This document shows positions 34,631 through 46,493 of a stretch of 64,000 nt of DNA, piece after piece. A program made the translations under genes and the position numbers. The notes below the pieces were generated by a model. It did not search any database. It saw only the letters and a list, made by a program, of their open reading frames with translations, and was not told the origin of the DNA. This DNA comes from Coccinella septempunctata (lineage: Eukaryota > Arthropoda > Insecta > Coleoptera > Coccinellidae): contig NC_058191.1 of the NCBI RefSeq assembly GCF_907165205.1, positions 8,434,501 to 8,498,500 of the forward strand, given 5' to 3'. The first letter of the stretch is position 1. Each line of letters opens with the position of its first letter.

Positions 34631-35111
34631 CAAAGATGATTCTTATTACTTTTTTCTGAGTAACAAAAATGCTGTTAATATTTCCATTTGATCCATAAAA
34701 ATTATTCCAACATCATCTTTGATTCAAAGTTTGCGAAATAGATTGTTTTCAATAGTCCCTCACTAAGATGGTATAGCATACCGAATTTAAGCAGTTGTTT
34801 ATGTAATTTCTATATGTTCTCTCCATGTAAGATAAGATGTCCATCTTATGTCATTCCCAGGAACTTTGTTGTTCTTTGAAGACCAAAATTTCTAACCCTC
34901 TTTGGTGTATTTTATGTTGAGTGTTGGGTTCTGAAGTATAAAATACTCGTTTTTCCGGTGTTGAGTTATAGTTTTCACGAATGTAGCCATTTTTCTATAT
35001 TCTGATGAAAATATTAGATATTTTCTTTACTAATGTTTGAAGGTTTGCGTTCCACAGTAATGCATTGGTATCATCAATCAACACCATCAGTTCTCCAATT
35101 CAAGTAATTCC

Positions 35112-35477
35112 TTAATAAACTTTTTAGGGTTTTCACTCCCAATCTCTGAAACAAAATCAATTAAAAATGAAATCGATGATTTGCTCCTGCGTAAATTCTT
35201 GCACTAATTTGTCAGGAGCAAATTAACTAGGAAAAATTTGTTGCCTGACAATGAACTGAAAATAAATAAAGTTGAAATTATAATTTTATGTGGTAACGTT
35301 TCGGAGTCTATATCAGACTCCTTCATCAGACGAAAAATCTATTTTTGAAAATCTTCTGAATTGTGGCTTTTTGAAATTATAATTTTATGTGGTAACGTTT
35401 CAGAGATTGGGAGTGAAAACCCTAAAAAGTTTATTAAGAAATGCAGAATCCTCCCAGAATAAATTTTAATCGATATC
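35112..35477. mobile_element. Penelope-like palindrome with about 12-bp target duplication
   Basis: Outer arms of 42 bp (35112-35152 and 35397-35437) are exact complements carrying GGGTTTTCACTCCC. A 40-nt tail (35438-35477) is on the right only. Direct repeats TCAAGTAATTCC (35100-35111) and TCAAGTTATTCC (35478-35489) flank it. On the minus strand, CTGATGA (35323-35329), a 7-bp hairpin GGAGTCT/AGACTCC and GAAAC (35298-35302) are present. It interrupts the same LINE relic. Confidence 0.75.
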
Positions 35478-35990
35478 TCAAGTTATTCCTGCCAAGATTT
35501 GGCTTTTGTGCGATCTTATTTCTTCTCCTCTATCTGTTATCCTCTCTGTTCACGTTTCATCAAGTATGTTCTCAACCATTATAATGGCTGATGTCCTCTT
35601 ATCCCATAGCTTTACATAATTTCCAAAAGAATTTCATGATCCACACTGTCATAAGCCTTCGAGAGATCTAAGAATAGGGCAAATATCCTCTACCTTCTAC
35701 CTTCTCCTCCAGTGTCTCCAAAACTTTTCCAACGAATTGATACATGGCAGTTTTTGTTGACTTGTCCCTGATGAATCCATGCTGGCTGTTAGGTACTCAG
35801 TATATTATTAACTATATATCAAGAATTTTATTAGTCTTGATCCCATTACTAATTCGAATATTTTCAAAAAGGGTTCTATCTCCTTTCTTGAAAAAAGGTT
35901 TTAAGGCAATTTTAAGGCTTTCTGGAACATACCATGCTTCATTGAATTATTGGAATTATTACAAGAGGACACATGAAAGCTGATATTTCC

Positions 35991-37345
35991 AGGAAAATAT
36001 TTGAGTATTGGATAATTCGCAATTTTCCTACTATTCTGAATCATTCAATTAGGAAATCGGTCTCAATTTAAGATAGCAGGTGCGGAAACTTCATTGAATT
36101 TTTCTTCATTTTATCAGACACTTATAACCGGCGCCCCAAATCACTGGGTACTAATACTATTCTGATCATTTCCTGTAGTAATTCCTGAAACTTAATCATT
36201 GGAAACAATCAAAAACATCGATGTTTCGTTTTTAACATATCTATCTCGTATTCGGAAATTTCGATAGTATCTAATTTCTTTTCTGTTCTATTTGCTGAAT
36301 AAAAATATGTTCTATTTGTAGATATACCTCTCAAAAGTATTGGGAGTGTTGGAAATAGTCTCAGTAAGTTCCACGGGTATCATTCCGTGAATAATAACGA
36401 TATAATATTATATACAGGGTGATTGACGTAAACCAGCATCCACTAAAAGTTTTGGGAAAACTACAGCGGTAATATTGAGCTGAAAATTCGTACCAAGGGA
36501 ATATGGTCACTATGATATATTTCATATATTCAACTAAGAGAGCCCATTCAAAGGCAAAATCAACAATGTGCCATAGTCAAAAGATTTGTATTTGTATTTT
36601 ACACATTACATTACGAATAACTACAGCAAAATTAGATCTTCAGAAGAAATATTTTTCATATATAATGAGTGAAAACCTACTTATAGCATTTTGATTGGGT
36701 GTGTATTTTACAGGATGTTCATGGCAAAGTCATAAATTTCAACAAATCCAAGGTACGAAAACTTAATGAATTCAAAAGGAATCCCGTATTTTTTTATGCC
36801 TCATATCAATATGAGTTCCCTCTATATCTATCCAAATAGGATATTTATGCGAGTTACTCGTGGTTTATAGAAAAAATGTACCAATTCCCCAAGAATTGAA
36901 AGTTATTTTGATCATATCCTTCATTTACTTTATCAAGCTCTTGTCTCTTGAAATCGATTAATCAATTCACTAAGTCTCCAAGACGCTCAAGTTAATCTCG
37001 ATTTAGCATCTTCGGCTCCCCAACTATATAAATTGTCGAGCAGTCGAGCAGTGTATTTCTCCACAATGCTCCTCGCTTAATAAGCTTTCAGTGCAACAAC
37101 ATTGTTTTGAAATTTTCTTGACTATTTATTTCCCACCTATTGTGTGGATTGTTATGTCCTTCCAGCGGTGTGAATATATCGGAAAAATATAATGAAAAAT
37201 TCAGGTTTTCGGACATTGAGTTGATTAGAAAGCATAGAACAAAGCACATAATGGAAATAAGCGGAGCAAATCATTGACAAACTGGTAAAATTTTCCAATT
37301 TACTTGAATAACTTACGAACTATTCGATTTGGTTATGAGAATTGT
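35991..37345. other. Non-coding stretch
   Basis: No gene recognised. An isolated MITE-end-like word ATACAGGGTGATTGACG occurs at about 36413. The rest is A+T-rich. Confidence 0.45.
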
Positions 37346-37439
37346 TCGTTCATTCATTCATTCATTCATTCATTGCATCTCGTTACCGAGAATAAATCTA
37401 TAAGAAGACTATAAAACCAGACTATCGTTTTGATCAAAC

Positions 37440-38270
37440 TTATAATTTCTTAGTGCTACTTGCGACTGTGCGCCCTTCTGTGACTGAAGAGACCCAACCG
37501 TGACCTACAGATCCTTCCACACTCTGGGCATGGATAGTCACCAACCAGATCTGGCCGCCGCTGTATTCTTCTATAGTCTCCATTATAGCTGTAGACCAAA
37601 GACCTTCACTGTGATCTGTCTAACGCTAGTTGTTCCAAGTTATGATTGGCATTAACTGATTTCAGGGATTGATTCAGTCTTTCTTTGAACCGCTTATACT
37701 GGAATCCTGGTTTTCGAGATCCCTTTGTGAATTCGCCGTACAGAGCTATTTTGGGAAGTCTTGTGTCTTGCATCCTCAGAATGTGGCAGCTCCATCTGAG
37801 TCGGGCCCTCGTTACTTGAGTCTCAATATTGTTCCATCCCCCAGGCCGATATCTGTTTGCTCCCTGCTCTGGGATTAGTGACCAACACCTCTTTCAGATC
37901 TTTTCTTCTCACGATCACATAGTCGAGAGTATGCCAATGCCCTGAGCGCGGGTGGCACCAGGTCCCCCTTGAATTGGCTCTTGTGATAAAATAGGTGTTC
38001 GTTATACACCAGATTGTGTGCTGCACAAAGAGCCAGTAGAAGACGTTCTCCGTTCAAACTGATGCTGTCTGTGCCGTGTTTCCCTATTATTCCTGGCCAC
38101 AGTTTTGCGTCTTGGCATCTACCCACTCTGTCTCCAAGGAGAATAATTAGTTCCCGTTTTGGGATTTTACTTAATGATACTTTCGTAGAAAGTATCCTTT
38201 AAGTGGTTAGAGGAGTTCAAAGTGGGTGCGTATATTGCAATGCGTTATTTGCTGCAGCAAATCGTAGGGT
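37440..38270 (-). pseudogene. EN-RT pseudogene of RTE-like copy C
   Basis: Pieces of the endonuclease (for example NTYFITRANSRGTW and LDYVIVRRKDLKEVLVTNPR) join directly to the C-terminal region with its Cys-His finger (37450-37830), so the RT domain is deleted. The N-terminal part continues at 40047-40440, beyond the nested LINE. Stops and frameshifts are frequent. Confidence 0.8.
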
Positions 38271-38289
38271 CATTATACGTTCTGAGATG

Positions 38290-40044
38290 TTTTTTTTTTT
38301 TTTGGTGTAGCAGGGGGAAAATCTGCAAATCAGACGAACCACCCTCTCCTGAGGGGGAACAAGTGTGGGGTTTCTCACTCTTCTGAGCTCGAGACCCACT
38401 AAAAACCCTTAACTGCTTCTTGAATTTTGGTTCCGGGCATTTGTCTATAAACCGTTCATCTCTTAGTCGGTTTTCTTCTCGCACATTATCGTGCTGGGAT
38501 TTATGTGTTTATCCTCTATTGGATTAACACTTTTTTCAATAAGTTTCTATTGTTATTTGAATCTCTTTTTAATTGATCTCTTGGTCTCCTTCGGTAAATT
38601 CGCATTCTCCTCTTGTCTTCCTCTGGGTCGTAGTCCACTAGTCTCCTGAGTTCTTGATTCGGATGGTTTTTCGCTGTTTCGAATAATTTCTCTGCTTTTC
38701 TGTTCATGAATTCCGTTATGGTTTCCCATTTTAGGTCCCTATAAATCTGTCTATTCCTGACAAACCAAGGTGCATCTATTGCACATCGTAGCAGCTTGTT
38801 TTCAGTGGCCTGAATTCTTTTGATGTGGCTCTTTGCCGCGAAGCCCCAGGCAACTGATCCATAAGTCAGTTGAGGCCTAGCAGCGGCTTTGATTATCTTC
38901 AATTTTGTCTCTTTCGACATGAGGCTTCTTATTCCTATTAAAGGGTATAGTCTATTCATCGCTGCTTTCGTTTTGTCGATTGCTTGTTTGATATGACTTT
39001 TTCAAGTAAGTCCTTTGTCAAGCGTTATTCCTAAATATTTGGCTTCATTTTTCCAGTCGATTTCTTCGCCGTCAACTTCTAGATTCGTTGTGGGTCGCAG
39101 TCTTCTCTTCTGTAATAATATTGCTTGGCTCTTTTGTCCATTGAGCTTGATTTTCCACTTTATGCACCAGTCATTTGTTTCGTCAATCGTTTCTTGTAGA
39201 ACTCTTTCTATTACTTCTGTGTTTCGGTGTCGAGTTGCTATGCCTGTGTCGTCAGCATATAACGTTAGCATGGTTCTTGGATTCTTCGGAATATCGTGAA
39301 TGTATATGTTGTACAGAAGTGGCCCAAGCACTGACCCTTGGGGTACTCCAGCCTCTAAATCTCTTGTTGTGGAGCATTCTCCTTCCACTTTCACGTAAAA
39401 TCTTCTATTTTTGAGATAATTCCAGATCAACTTGCATATTTTGATCGAATATCCAGCACTTCTCATCTTATATATTAATCCTTCATGCCATACTCTGTCG
39501 AAAGCTCTGGCGACGTCTAGTAAAACAAGACCTGTGGCTTGTTTATTTTGGAATCCCTCTGTAATGTACTCTGTGAGCCTTAATAATTGTTGCTCTGTTG
39601 AATGCTCTCTTCTGAATCCGAACTGTTCTGGCGGTATCAGTTTCAGATTTTCGGTTTCCTCATTCAGCCTCGTGGCGATAATCCTTTCTACTACTTTTCC
39701 TAACGCCGACAGTAGACTTATCGTTCTGTAGTTTTGTGGGAACTTCTTCTCTTTAAATGGTTTATTGAATACTGTGACTTCCGCTGTTTTCCATTTTTCT
39801 GGTTAGTGTTCTGTCCACATGATTCCTATCGCGATATTTGTTAGAGCGGCTATACCTTTTCTAGGTAATTTCTTTAACATAACATTCGTTATTTTATCGC
39901 TTCCGGGAGCTTTCCTCTTCTTCAAACTTCTAATTATTTCCCTGATTTCATTTGGCGATGTTGGCTTGTCTATTTCAGCAGCCGCTGGTTATTCATCCAT
40001 TTCTTCATAATTTTCTTCAACCAGTTCTTCCAAATCTTCATTAT
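38290..40044 (-). mobile_element. Jockey-like LINE, 5'-truncated, nested in RTE-like copy C
   Basis: 1755 bp. The 14-T run at 38290-38303 is its poly(A) tail on the minus strand. It is flanked by ACGTTCTGAGATG (38277-38289) and CGTTTCTGAGATG (40045-40057). This is a target duplication of the RTE endonuclease sequence, which reads on correctly on both sides. It is truncated in front of the RT domain. Confidence 0.9.
38516..40030 (-). pseudogene. Jockey-like reverse transcriptase, nearly open
   Basis: Minus strand, in order: IREIIRSLKKRKAPGSDKI, NYRTISLLSALGKVVERII, PPEQFGFRREHSTEQQLL, LLDVARAFDRVWHEGLIYKM, GVPQGSVLGPLLYNIYIHDI and TLYADDTGIA (RT active site), then the thumb/C-terminal part with WGFAAKSHIKRIQATENKLL. 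From 39466 to 38516 the frame is interrupted only by a stop at 38999-39001, where a Trp codon is expected. Two further stops lie upstream (one near 39810, one near 39990). Few breaks suggest a younger insertion than its host copy. Confidence 0.88.
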
Positions 40045-40835
40045 CGTTTCTGAGATGCCAACTGGATATTCGGTTATATAGTTTAGCAGCCAAGTCGTTT
40101 CTAATGGCAAAGCAGACGCCATGTTGTCTGATTTCCCCTTCAGGCAAGCCTTTTCAGAAAAAAGTATACGCTTGTTCTACCAAGCTATCTTTGTCCGAAA
40201 AGCGTGTCTCGCTTAAGGCAACTATTGCAATGGATGTTCGTTGCAATTCCTCATCGATTAGGGTGGTACGCCTCTAGGGTCGGTCGACCTTGGGGTTGTA
40301 TAGCAAGGTTCTGACGTTCCATGCTGCTTTTCTTTGGTGGTTGTACGATGACTCATTCGCTCAGGCACCCTCCTCCGGAGATCCGAATGGGAGGGTATTT
40401 TACCACCGGATACAAATTTTGTCCTGTTCGACAGATCCATCTTTTTCTAGGAGCTGCGTTAGAAGATGTTTTAAAGCTCCACTGGTAACGCTGTCAGTGC
40501 AACTTTGGTGGCGGTTTCGACTAGATTATCTTGTGGCACAGGTATCCTGAGACGACAAGGTCTAAGACGTAACTTAAGCAATGTCATTTCCTGCTCAAGC
40601 CAAAGCTAGGTGGGAAACAGAGTTATACCGCTCATGTTCGGCCGCCAGAGCCTCGTTCGTGAGAACAGGGTGCAACGCGAGTAGGTGAGGTTGGCATTTG
40701 AGAGGATAGGATATAAAACGCATCCTTCCCCCTAACACCCTTGTTCAAGGCAACAAGCAAAATCCAGTTGAGTGTACTAAGATCAGAATTTCAATAACTT
40801 TATTGCAATATTATTTTTCCGACGATCTTTTTATA

Positions 40836-41654
40836 ATGACTTCAGCCTTGCGGCTTTAACACTCATCTCCAGAGGAACATTCACTTATCCTAGATATCGC
40901 GAAGATTTCAAAAGGATTAAGCTCTGTTCGAGCCCTTTTCAGGTTTCCGGGATTGTGGTGGTGGTCGGGTTCGGGTCGTTCCTTGGCTCCTTGCTGTCGG
41001 TTGGATATCTGATCCACCCGCGCTTCCTGTCAGAGCAGACGGTGTTCCTCTGCATTCCCTATGTACTTGCGTACAGTTCTCGCTGTTCTCAGCAGTACCG
41101 CTTTCTGCATAACTCTTGCAATCGCCAAGTCGATGAAATATTCTGTTCTCCTCCTCACTCAACAATATGAGGTCAGGTATATTGTGGGATATTTTCCGGT
41201 CTATGAGAACCGTGCTATCCCAATAGAGCTTGTGATAATCATTTTCCAATACAGCATCAGGATGGTAATTATAATAGGGAACCTTCTTTGACCTTAGAAG
41301 TTGGTATTTTATTGCCAATTCTTGGTGAATAATCTTGGCAACAGCATCATGACTATTTTTGTACTCAGTGCCTGCGAACTCCTGACATCCTCCAGTGATG
41401 TGCCGGATAGTTTCATGTGTCGCACAGCCATAACGACAGCTATCCGTCCTTTACTGAGGGATCCTTGGCGATATATTTCATGTAGTTTTTTGTCGGAATC
41501 ACCTGATCCTGGATGGCGAGGATAAAGCCCTCTGTCTCGGGAAACAACTTTCCGGAAGTCAACCAGTAGTTCGACGCAGATATGTTGACGTAATCATGGT
41601 TGGGCTCATTCTGATTTCTTTCATGTAAAGGTTTGCCAATCAGTTTCTGCATTT
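40836..41654 (-). mobile_element. Dong/R4-type LINE, truncated copy B
   Basis: Matches the 3' part of the plus-strand copy from its 16110 region to its end. It starts at the finger/endonuclease region and is 5'-truncated at 41654. The endonuclease reads RSKKVPYYNYHPDAVLEND and IPDLILLSEEENR. Then an internal deletion and frameshift remove the segment corresponding to IDVAIPKN through EKISKY, so the nuclease core is lost. Confidence 0.82.
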
Positions 41655-42225
41655 TGCTTATTTATAATTATTATTATTTTATCCTGATTCTCCGTAGCCT
41701 ACCATACCTTCAGAAGCTCTGTGAGCTTGTACGAGTTCGGAGAACCTGTTGTGTTCTGTGTAGGCTATTTTACTATGTCCTTACACCACCTATCATAGAT
41801 GTCTCTAAATACCGCTATTTCTCCCAAAACGCCAAGTGGATGGTTTGCCCTGCATAAGCAATAAGTATTAACGTTATGAATATTAAATTCCTATTCATAC
41901 AGGGAGAGTCAACAGTGCTCGATCGGTTGCATGATAACCTCCGGGCCATCCTATGGATGGAGTCAAAAATAATTTCAGCTTATGCGCTGATTAGAGTCAA
42001 CTCCTAGCACAAAAATTTTAAGAGGTATCCACCACTCGAGACCTGTATATCATTATTCGTCACTGTGGATTCAATAATTCAATAATTTGGTGAAAAAAAT
42101 CACTCAACAGAGTAAACATATCTAGAGAACGAATATATTTTATTTTTGAAACTTTAAAACTGAAAAACTTACCTCTTATTTCTCTGCTTTTCTAATAAAA
42201 ACATTCAATTCCACAGAAACCAAAT

Positions 42226-43374
42226 ATGGACAGATATCTAGAATACATGGGTCTCATCTCCATCATGCTACTATCCACAGCCATGGCAGGATGTCCTTCC
42301 AGATGCGTCTGTTCAAAGAATGCTGTGAAATGTTCAGGAAAATCTTTGATGAACGTGCCCAATTTTCAAAGGCTGGAGAACGATCCGGTCACAATCGATC
42401 TATCTTCGAACGAAATTGATTTTATATCCTACGATGACTTTAGCTTCGATAAAGTTGAGGTTGTACAAGTCCTTTATTTGAACGAATCGAAAATAATCGA
42501 CATAGACAATAAAGCTTTCAAAGAACTCAGCAACGTGAGGGAAATATATCTTGCGAGAAACCTTCTGGGACAATTGCCTGAAGATTCTTTCGAGGTTAAT
42601 TCCAAATTGATTTTGCTCGATTTGTCGTATAATTTATTCACAAGGATGCCGAAAATAATATCTCAGAGCTTAGAAACTTTAGTACTCACTAATTCCGGAA
42701 TAGAAAAAATAGACAAAGATAATTTCGCATGGATTCCAAATCTAAAATATCTTAATTTGCGAAGGAATAACTTGAAAATTATAGATTGGAAAATGTTCCA
42801 AGATGTCCCGCAACTCAGACTGATACAGCTTGAATTCAACCGTTGGAAATGCACGTGCAAATCGGTTGAACTGTTCAATTTTCTACAAGAGAATTCAGTG
42901 TTGAACATAGAAGAACCCATTCAATGTAGAAGTAATGACGTATTCGTGAGTTTTTTCACGGAAAATGGAGCACCTGAACCTATTAAAGATTTATGTGAAA
43001 AAAACAAGAATCATTCATCCTACAATTTCGTAGGTAATTATGTAGAACCGAAAGAAAAAGAAAATTTCAATCAACGAAGAAGTGCCAAGAACAGCCGTCG
43101 AATGGATAAAGAAGTTTTTACAACAGTCAATTCTGAAACAAAGAATATCCAGAATAGGAAAAAATCAGATTATTCGAATATGAAGGATGTAAAACATCAC
43201 GAGTTCCTTGCATCGGTCACAACGTCAAATTATATAATTTTTTCCATCGCCATTCTTTTGGCGTTTATTGTTGGGCTAGCATCAGGTTGTTTATTCGTGA
43301 ACTTGAGAAGAAGTAGAAAAACAGATAACAGTACTAGCTGTGATTCTTTACTGAAACGAAGTATTGTAATTTAA
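42226..43374 (+). CDS. Leucine-rich-repeat single-pass membrane protein
   Basis: 382 codons, intact, no introns in the coding part. In order: a hydrophobic signal peptide (about 1-22), an LRR N-terminal cap CPSRCVCSKNAVKC (23-36), about six LRRs of L--L-L--N type (about 50-215, for example LYLNESKI, LDLSYNLF, LNLRRNNL), a C-terminal cap beginning WKCTCKSVELF with later paired cysteines, a K/N/E-rich spacer, a transmembrane segment (about 330-352, IIFSIAILLAFIVGLASG) and a short basic tail. It should reach the cell surface with the LRRs outside. The ligand is unknown and I cannot name an orthologue. A good 3' splice site (TTCCACAG ending 42216) just before the ATG implies an upstream 5' UTR exon. 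The candidate poly(A) signal AATAAA is at 43424. Confidence 0.9.
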   Translation: MDRYLEYMGLISIMLLSTAMAGCPSRCVCSKNAVKCSGKSLMNVPNFQRLENDPVTIDLSSNEIDFISYDDFSFDKVEVVQVLYLNESKIIDIDNKAFKELSNVREIYLARNLLGQLPEDSFEVNSKLILLDLSYNLFTRMPKIISQSLETLVLTNSGIEKIDKDNFAWIPNLKYLNLRRNNLKIIDWKMFQDVPQLRLIQLEFNRWKCTCKSVELFNFLQENSVLNIEEPIQCRSNDVFVSFFTENGAPEPIKDLCEKNKNHSSYNFVGNYVEPKEKENFNQRRSAKNSRRMDKEVFTTVNSETKNIQNRKKSDYSNMKDVKHHEFLASVTTSNYIIFSIAILLAFIVGLASGCLFVNLRRSRKTDNSTSCDSLLKRSIVI

Positions 43375-43423
43375 GCTATTTTATTTTTCAAGAATGTGAA
43401 ATTGACGTGCTGATATTCAAGCG

Positions 43424-43429
43424 AATAAA
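43424..43429 (+). terminator. Candidate poly(A) signal of the LRR gene
   Basis: AATAAA about 50 bp after the stop codon. Further AATAAA words occur at about 44364 and 44435, so the 3' UTR could be longer. Confidence 0.4.
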
Positions 43430-45117
43430 TTGTACAGATTTGTACTATGCTTCTCACAAAAATCAATGTATAAAAAAATCTAAATTTTTTTAGGTGATTT
43501 TCAACAGGTTGTAAGAAAAAAGAGATACATACATCAATTTGAAAAAAAAAATGTAACTATATTCGGATAACTTGTTTATTCAGCATTAATTTCTTCTCTT
43601 GAAGACCTAAAAACGAGCACTTTCTCGTTGAGATATGGTTCTTTGAATGGAAAAAGATTATATTCATTATATTAATTTGAGAAAGCAACAAAAATTGCTT
43701 TCTATAGTTTCAGAAACATTAATGTTAAGTGTGCCTTTTACAGTTCAATATAGCCCCAAAAACCCTACCAAGTGTGAAATAAATCCAGTAAGCCGTTTCT
43801 TCGTCACACTGGATTGAATTTCTGAAAAAATTAAGGGAGCAAGATTTTCGCTCTGAAAAGCTTCATCTTCATCGAAATGAAAAAAAAAACTTTATATACT
43901 TCTCTTTCAAGTCGAGACACAACGAAAAGTCCTTGTTTCGTTGATTTTTCAAATTCAATGCAATGATAAAAAGCATTTTTTTTTGTAGAAAACCTACAAA
44001 ACGTACAGGTTGCTAAGATATCGACAGGATAAATAATCTAATCCTTTTTCATTCAAAGACTCATCTCATCGAAAAATACTCATATATAATAGGTCTTCTC
44101 AAAATAAAGAGTACTCGAAAAAGTCAGATGCAATTTGCTTCTTTATAATTGTAAGGCTATATTCTTCAGTTTACATCCTGTTGAAAATCACATACAACTT
44201 TGTATTTTTCTTGATCCCTTGATTTTTGTGAGAAGTATAGATCAACTGATTGAGAATAACTCATCAACATCATGTGTATATTTCATAGATATAGGTATAT
44301 TTATTAATTATATTAATTAATTAACTGTAGTTTGAAATTAGGGAATTTGTAATTTTTTATAATAAATTTATCAACTCAGTTTAGCTGTAATATATAATTT
44401 TTTCATTCGAAAAATTGTAAGCCCCTCCTTGTAAATAAAAATCTTTGTACACTTTATAGAAATATATTCCTCTCAAATAAAATTACATAAATACACAACA
44501 TTTTTGTTAATAAACAATATTTCTAATTTCTAATAATAGTATAGGTACAAGTGGAGTCGTTAATTTAAACACATTAGTTCTTTAAAAACATACATTAGCA
44601 AGAATGTCCAATTCTTGACGAGGAATAACAGCCATAGAGGGAAATTTCATTTTTACTTTGTCCCTTCATAAGTTTTATCATTCAGTATTGGTGCAGATTC
44701 GTTTTGAAAATTGCAGCTTATTTTTTTACTGTTCACAACTACGGAACTAGATAAAATTATAGAAGCTCTCAATAAATTATTGTATTGCACATTTTCATTC
44801 ATATTTTAATTCCATTCATAACTGAAGATGAATCGAGAAATATAATTTGAGCAGTTAACCTTAGTTAATGAGGAAACTCAGGATATCGGTAGTGGTTAAA
44901 TATGGTTTGAAGTTTTCACAGCTAAGTATTGTAAATTTTACAGATGAAACGAATGAAATAGATATCTACAAATTCACAAACATATGAGGTAAATTTGAAA
45001 TCAATTGTTCATATCAGAAGAAAATGTCAAATGGATAACTGTTCAAAATTTGTCTTATATCAAATATTGAATTGATGTAGCCGATACTTGAAGAAAATCC
45101 ATAATTGAACAGATTAT
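43430..45117. other. Non-coding stretch after the LRR gene
   Basis: A+T-rich, possibly partly 3' UTR. No gene or repeat was recognised. Confidence 0.45.
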
Positions 45118-45290
45118 TAAATTTTCACAAATCTGAGTTTTTACACCACGACACATGTTTCGCTACCAGCTACCACAATAGCATCGAATTTTACCTTCAT
45201 CCACCTGAAGATGCTATTGTGGCAGCAAAACACGTGTCGTGGTTTAAAAACTCATATTTGTGAAAATTATATGATCTGTTTTTAGTTCAA
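45118..45290. repeat. Palindrome with CTGAAGA / GAAAC boxes (possible Penelope-like remnant)
   Basis: Arms TTTTCACAAATCTGAGTTTT and AAAACTCATATTTGTGAAAA enclose ACGACACATGTTTCGCTACC and its complement region ACACGTGTCGTGG. The plus strand reads CTGAAGA (45205-45211), a TGCTATTGTGGCAGC hairpin, then AAAACACGTG. On the minus strand the other arm ends TAGCGAAACATGTG. A fragment of the family is at 32140-32225. Confidence 0.7.
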
Positions 45291-45784
45291 GTCTTATATC
45301 TACGGAAACAACTCATAGGAGATTTGTAGAATTTTAATGTAAAAAAAAATGATAATGAAAAAGAAGAAAACAGAGATTCACAGGCAGTTCTACTGATGGA
45401 AGCACATCTACATATAACATATTCTTTAGTCAGAAAAAATAGAATTGTTCACACAAAATCAACAGATTTCATTCACATAACACAAACCAATTCATATAAT
45501 ACATTTTTCCGTTCACTTATTCTTTTTCCTGGATAATCACAAAATATCCTCTGGATATTCCTGTGGCATAAATATAAATTATTATTGTCCAGTTGAGAGA
45601 TTAACTGTACACCAAAATTAAAATTCTCGCATCAACATTTCATTTGGCAGTATATTCTCATTTTATCAGTTCATAACATTGACTCTGTAATAAAATATTT
45701 ATAGATAGTCAATGATGATAATAAAAAGTTCAATATATTATAAGAGATTTTCATTTCAAATGAATCAGAAACTGGAAAAAGATA

Positions 45785-46076
45785 TACAGGATGTTTCACG
45801 AGTGGTTAGTCATAGGCTAGTGGTGAATGCAGTTCATCTAGGCCTTTGAGGAATGTTGCTCCTTTTGTACTTTAGGCAAATAGTTTTGGAGATACAGGGT
45901 GATTTATGGATTTTGGCCTAAATTTCGAAAATTTAAAGCCAAAATCCATAAATCCCCTGTATCTACGAAACTAATGGCCTTTGGGTACAAAAGAAGAAAC
46001 TTTTCTGAAAGGCCTAGATAAGCCTCATTCTGCATTCACCATTAGGCTTGCCCAACCGCTCGTGAAACACCCTGTA
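45785..46076. repeat. Palindromic MITE with ACAGGGTGTTTCACG ends
   Basis: The left end TACAGGATGTTTCACGAG and right end CTCGTGAAACACCCTGTA are inverted copies. The stem continues through AGGCCT words to the centre, where GATACAGGGTGATTTATGG faces CCATAAATCCCCTGTATC. No coding content. Confidence 0.85.
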
Positions 46077-46493
46077 CAACTTTTATTCATACTTTGGCTC
46101 TTCAAGATTTTTTTTAGAAAAAAATTAAATAATTTGCAAATTTATAGCGAATTTTGAACGAATCAAGCAGACTCAAAATCGTCTTAGTCAAAAGAATACT
46201 GGAAAATAACAAACAGTTCGAAAAAAAACACGTGTGAGTCTACCAGCAGCCACAGATTTATAGCCTACAATTTCTCATTATCTCATCACCGATGAGAGTG
46301 ATTGGCCGTTCGGAATTTCCTGCACAAGTGAGCGCAAAGAACAATATCTAAAATGTTGAATGCTTTAGAAAGTAAGACAGGTAGGATATAGGAGAGGGAT
46401 GGGCAATCGTAATGTCAATTTCATTTTAGGCTTTCTGTAGTTATATCTGCTCATTGGCCACACTGCTAATCAATAGGTATCTTGGTGAGAAGT

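Larger units (their letters stand above)
34000..35990 (-). pseudogene. CR1/Jockey-like LINE reverse transcriptase relic
   Basis: Read on the minus strand from about 35990 downward: PESLKIALKPFFKKGDR, then QHGFIRDKSTKTAMYQFVGK, then ALFLDLSKAYDSVDHEILL. Beyond the palindrome at 35112-35477 come LIDDTNALLWN (a decayed YADD block), CYTI and YFANFES-like pieces. Beyond the second palindrome (34363-34630) is the C-terminal stretch YPQHHLTMTEKDCHYSCLQL followed by FNRLPNYIRR, open at 34002-34283. Stops and frameshifts occur throughout. This is an old copy that has taken two later insertions. Confidence 0.75.
37346..40740 (-). mobile_element. RTE-like LINE, decayed copy C, with a nested LINE
   Basis: On the minus strand the 5' UTR starts at about 40740, the ORF start lies at about 40440, and the 3' end is a perfect (ATTC)n / (GAAT)n array at 37346-37374. 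That array gives a clean example of the family's tetranucleotide tail. The ORF has lost everything between the end of the endonuclease and the C-terminal region (junction near 37840). A Jockey-like LINE at 38290-40044 splits the endonuclease part. Flanking TTGTTC on both sides may be a short target duplication. Confidence 0.88.

Noticed and set aside
37346..37374. Possible CRISPR-like or satellite array of ATTC units
   Set aside because: A simple tetranucleotide tail of the RTE-like LINE. There are no spacers.
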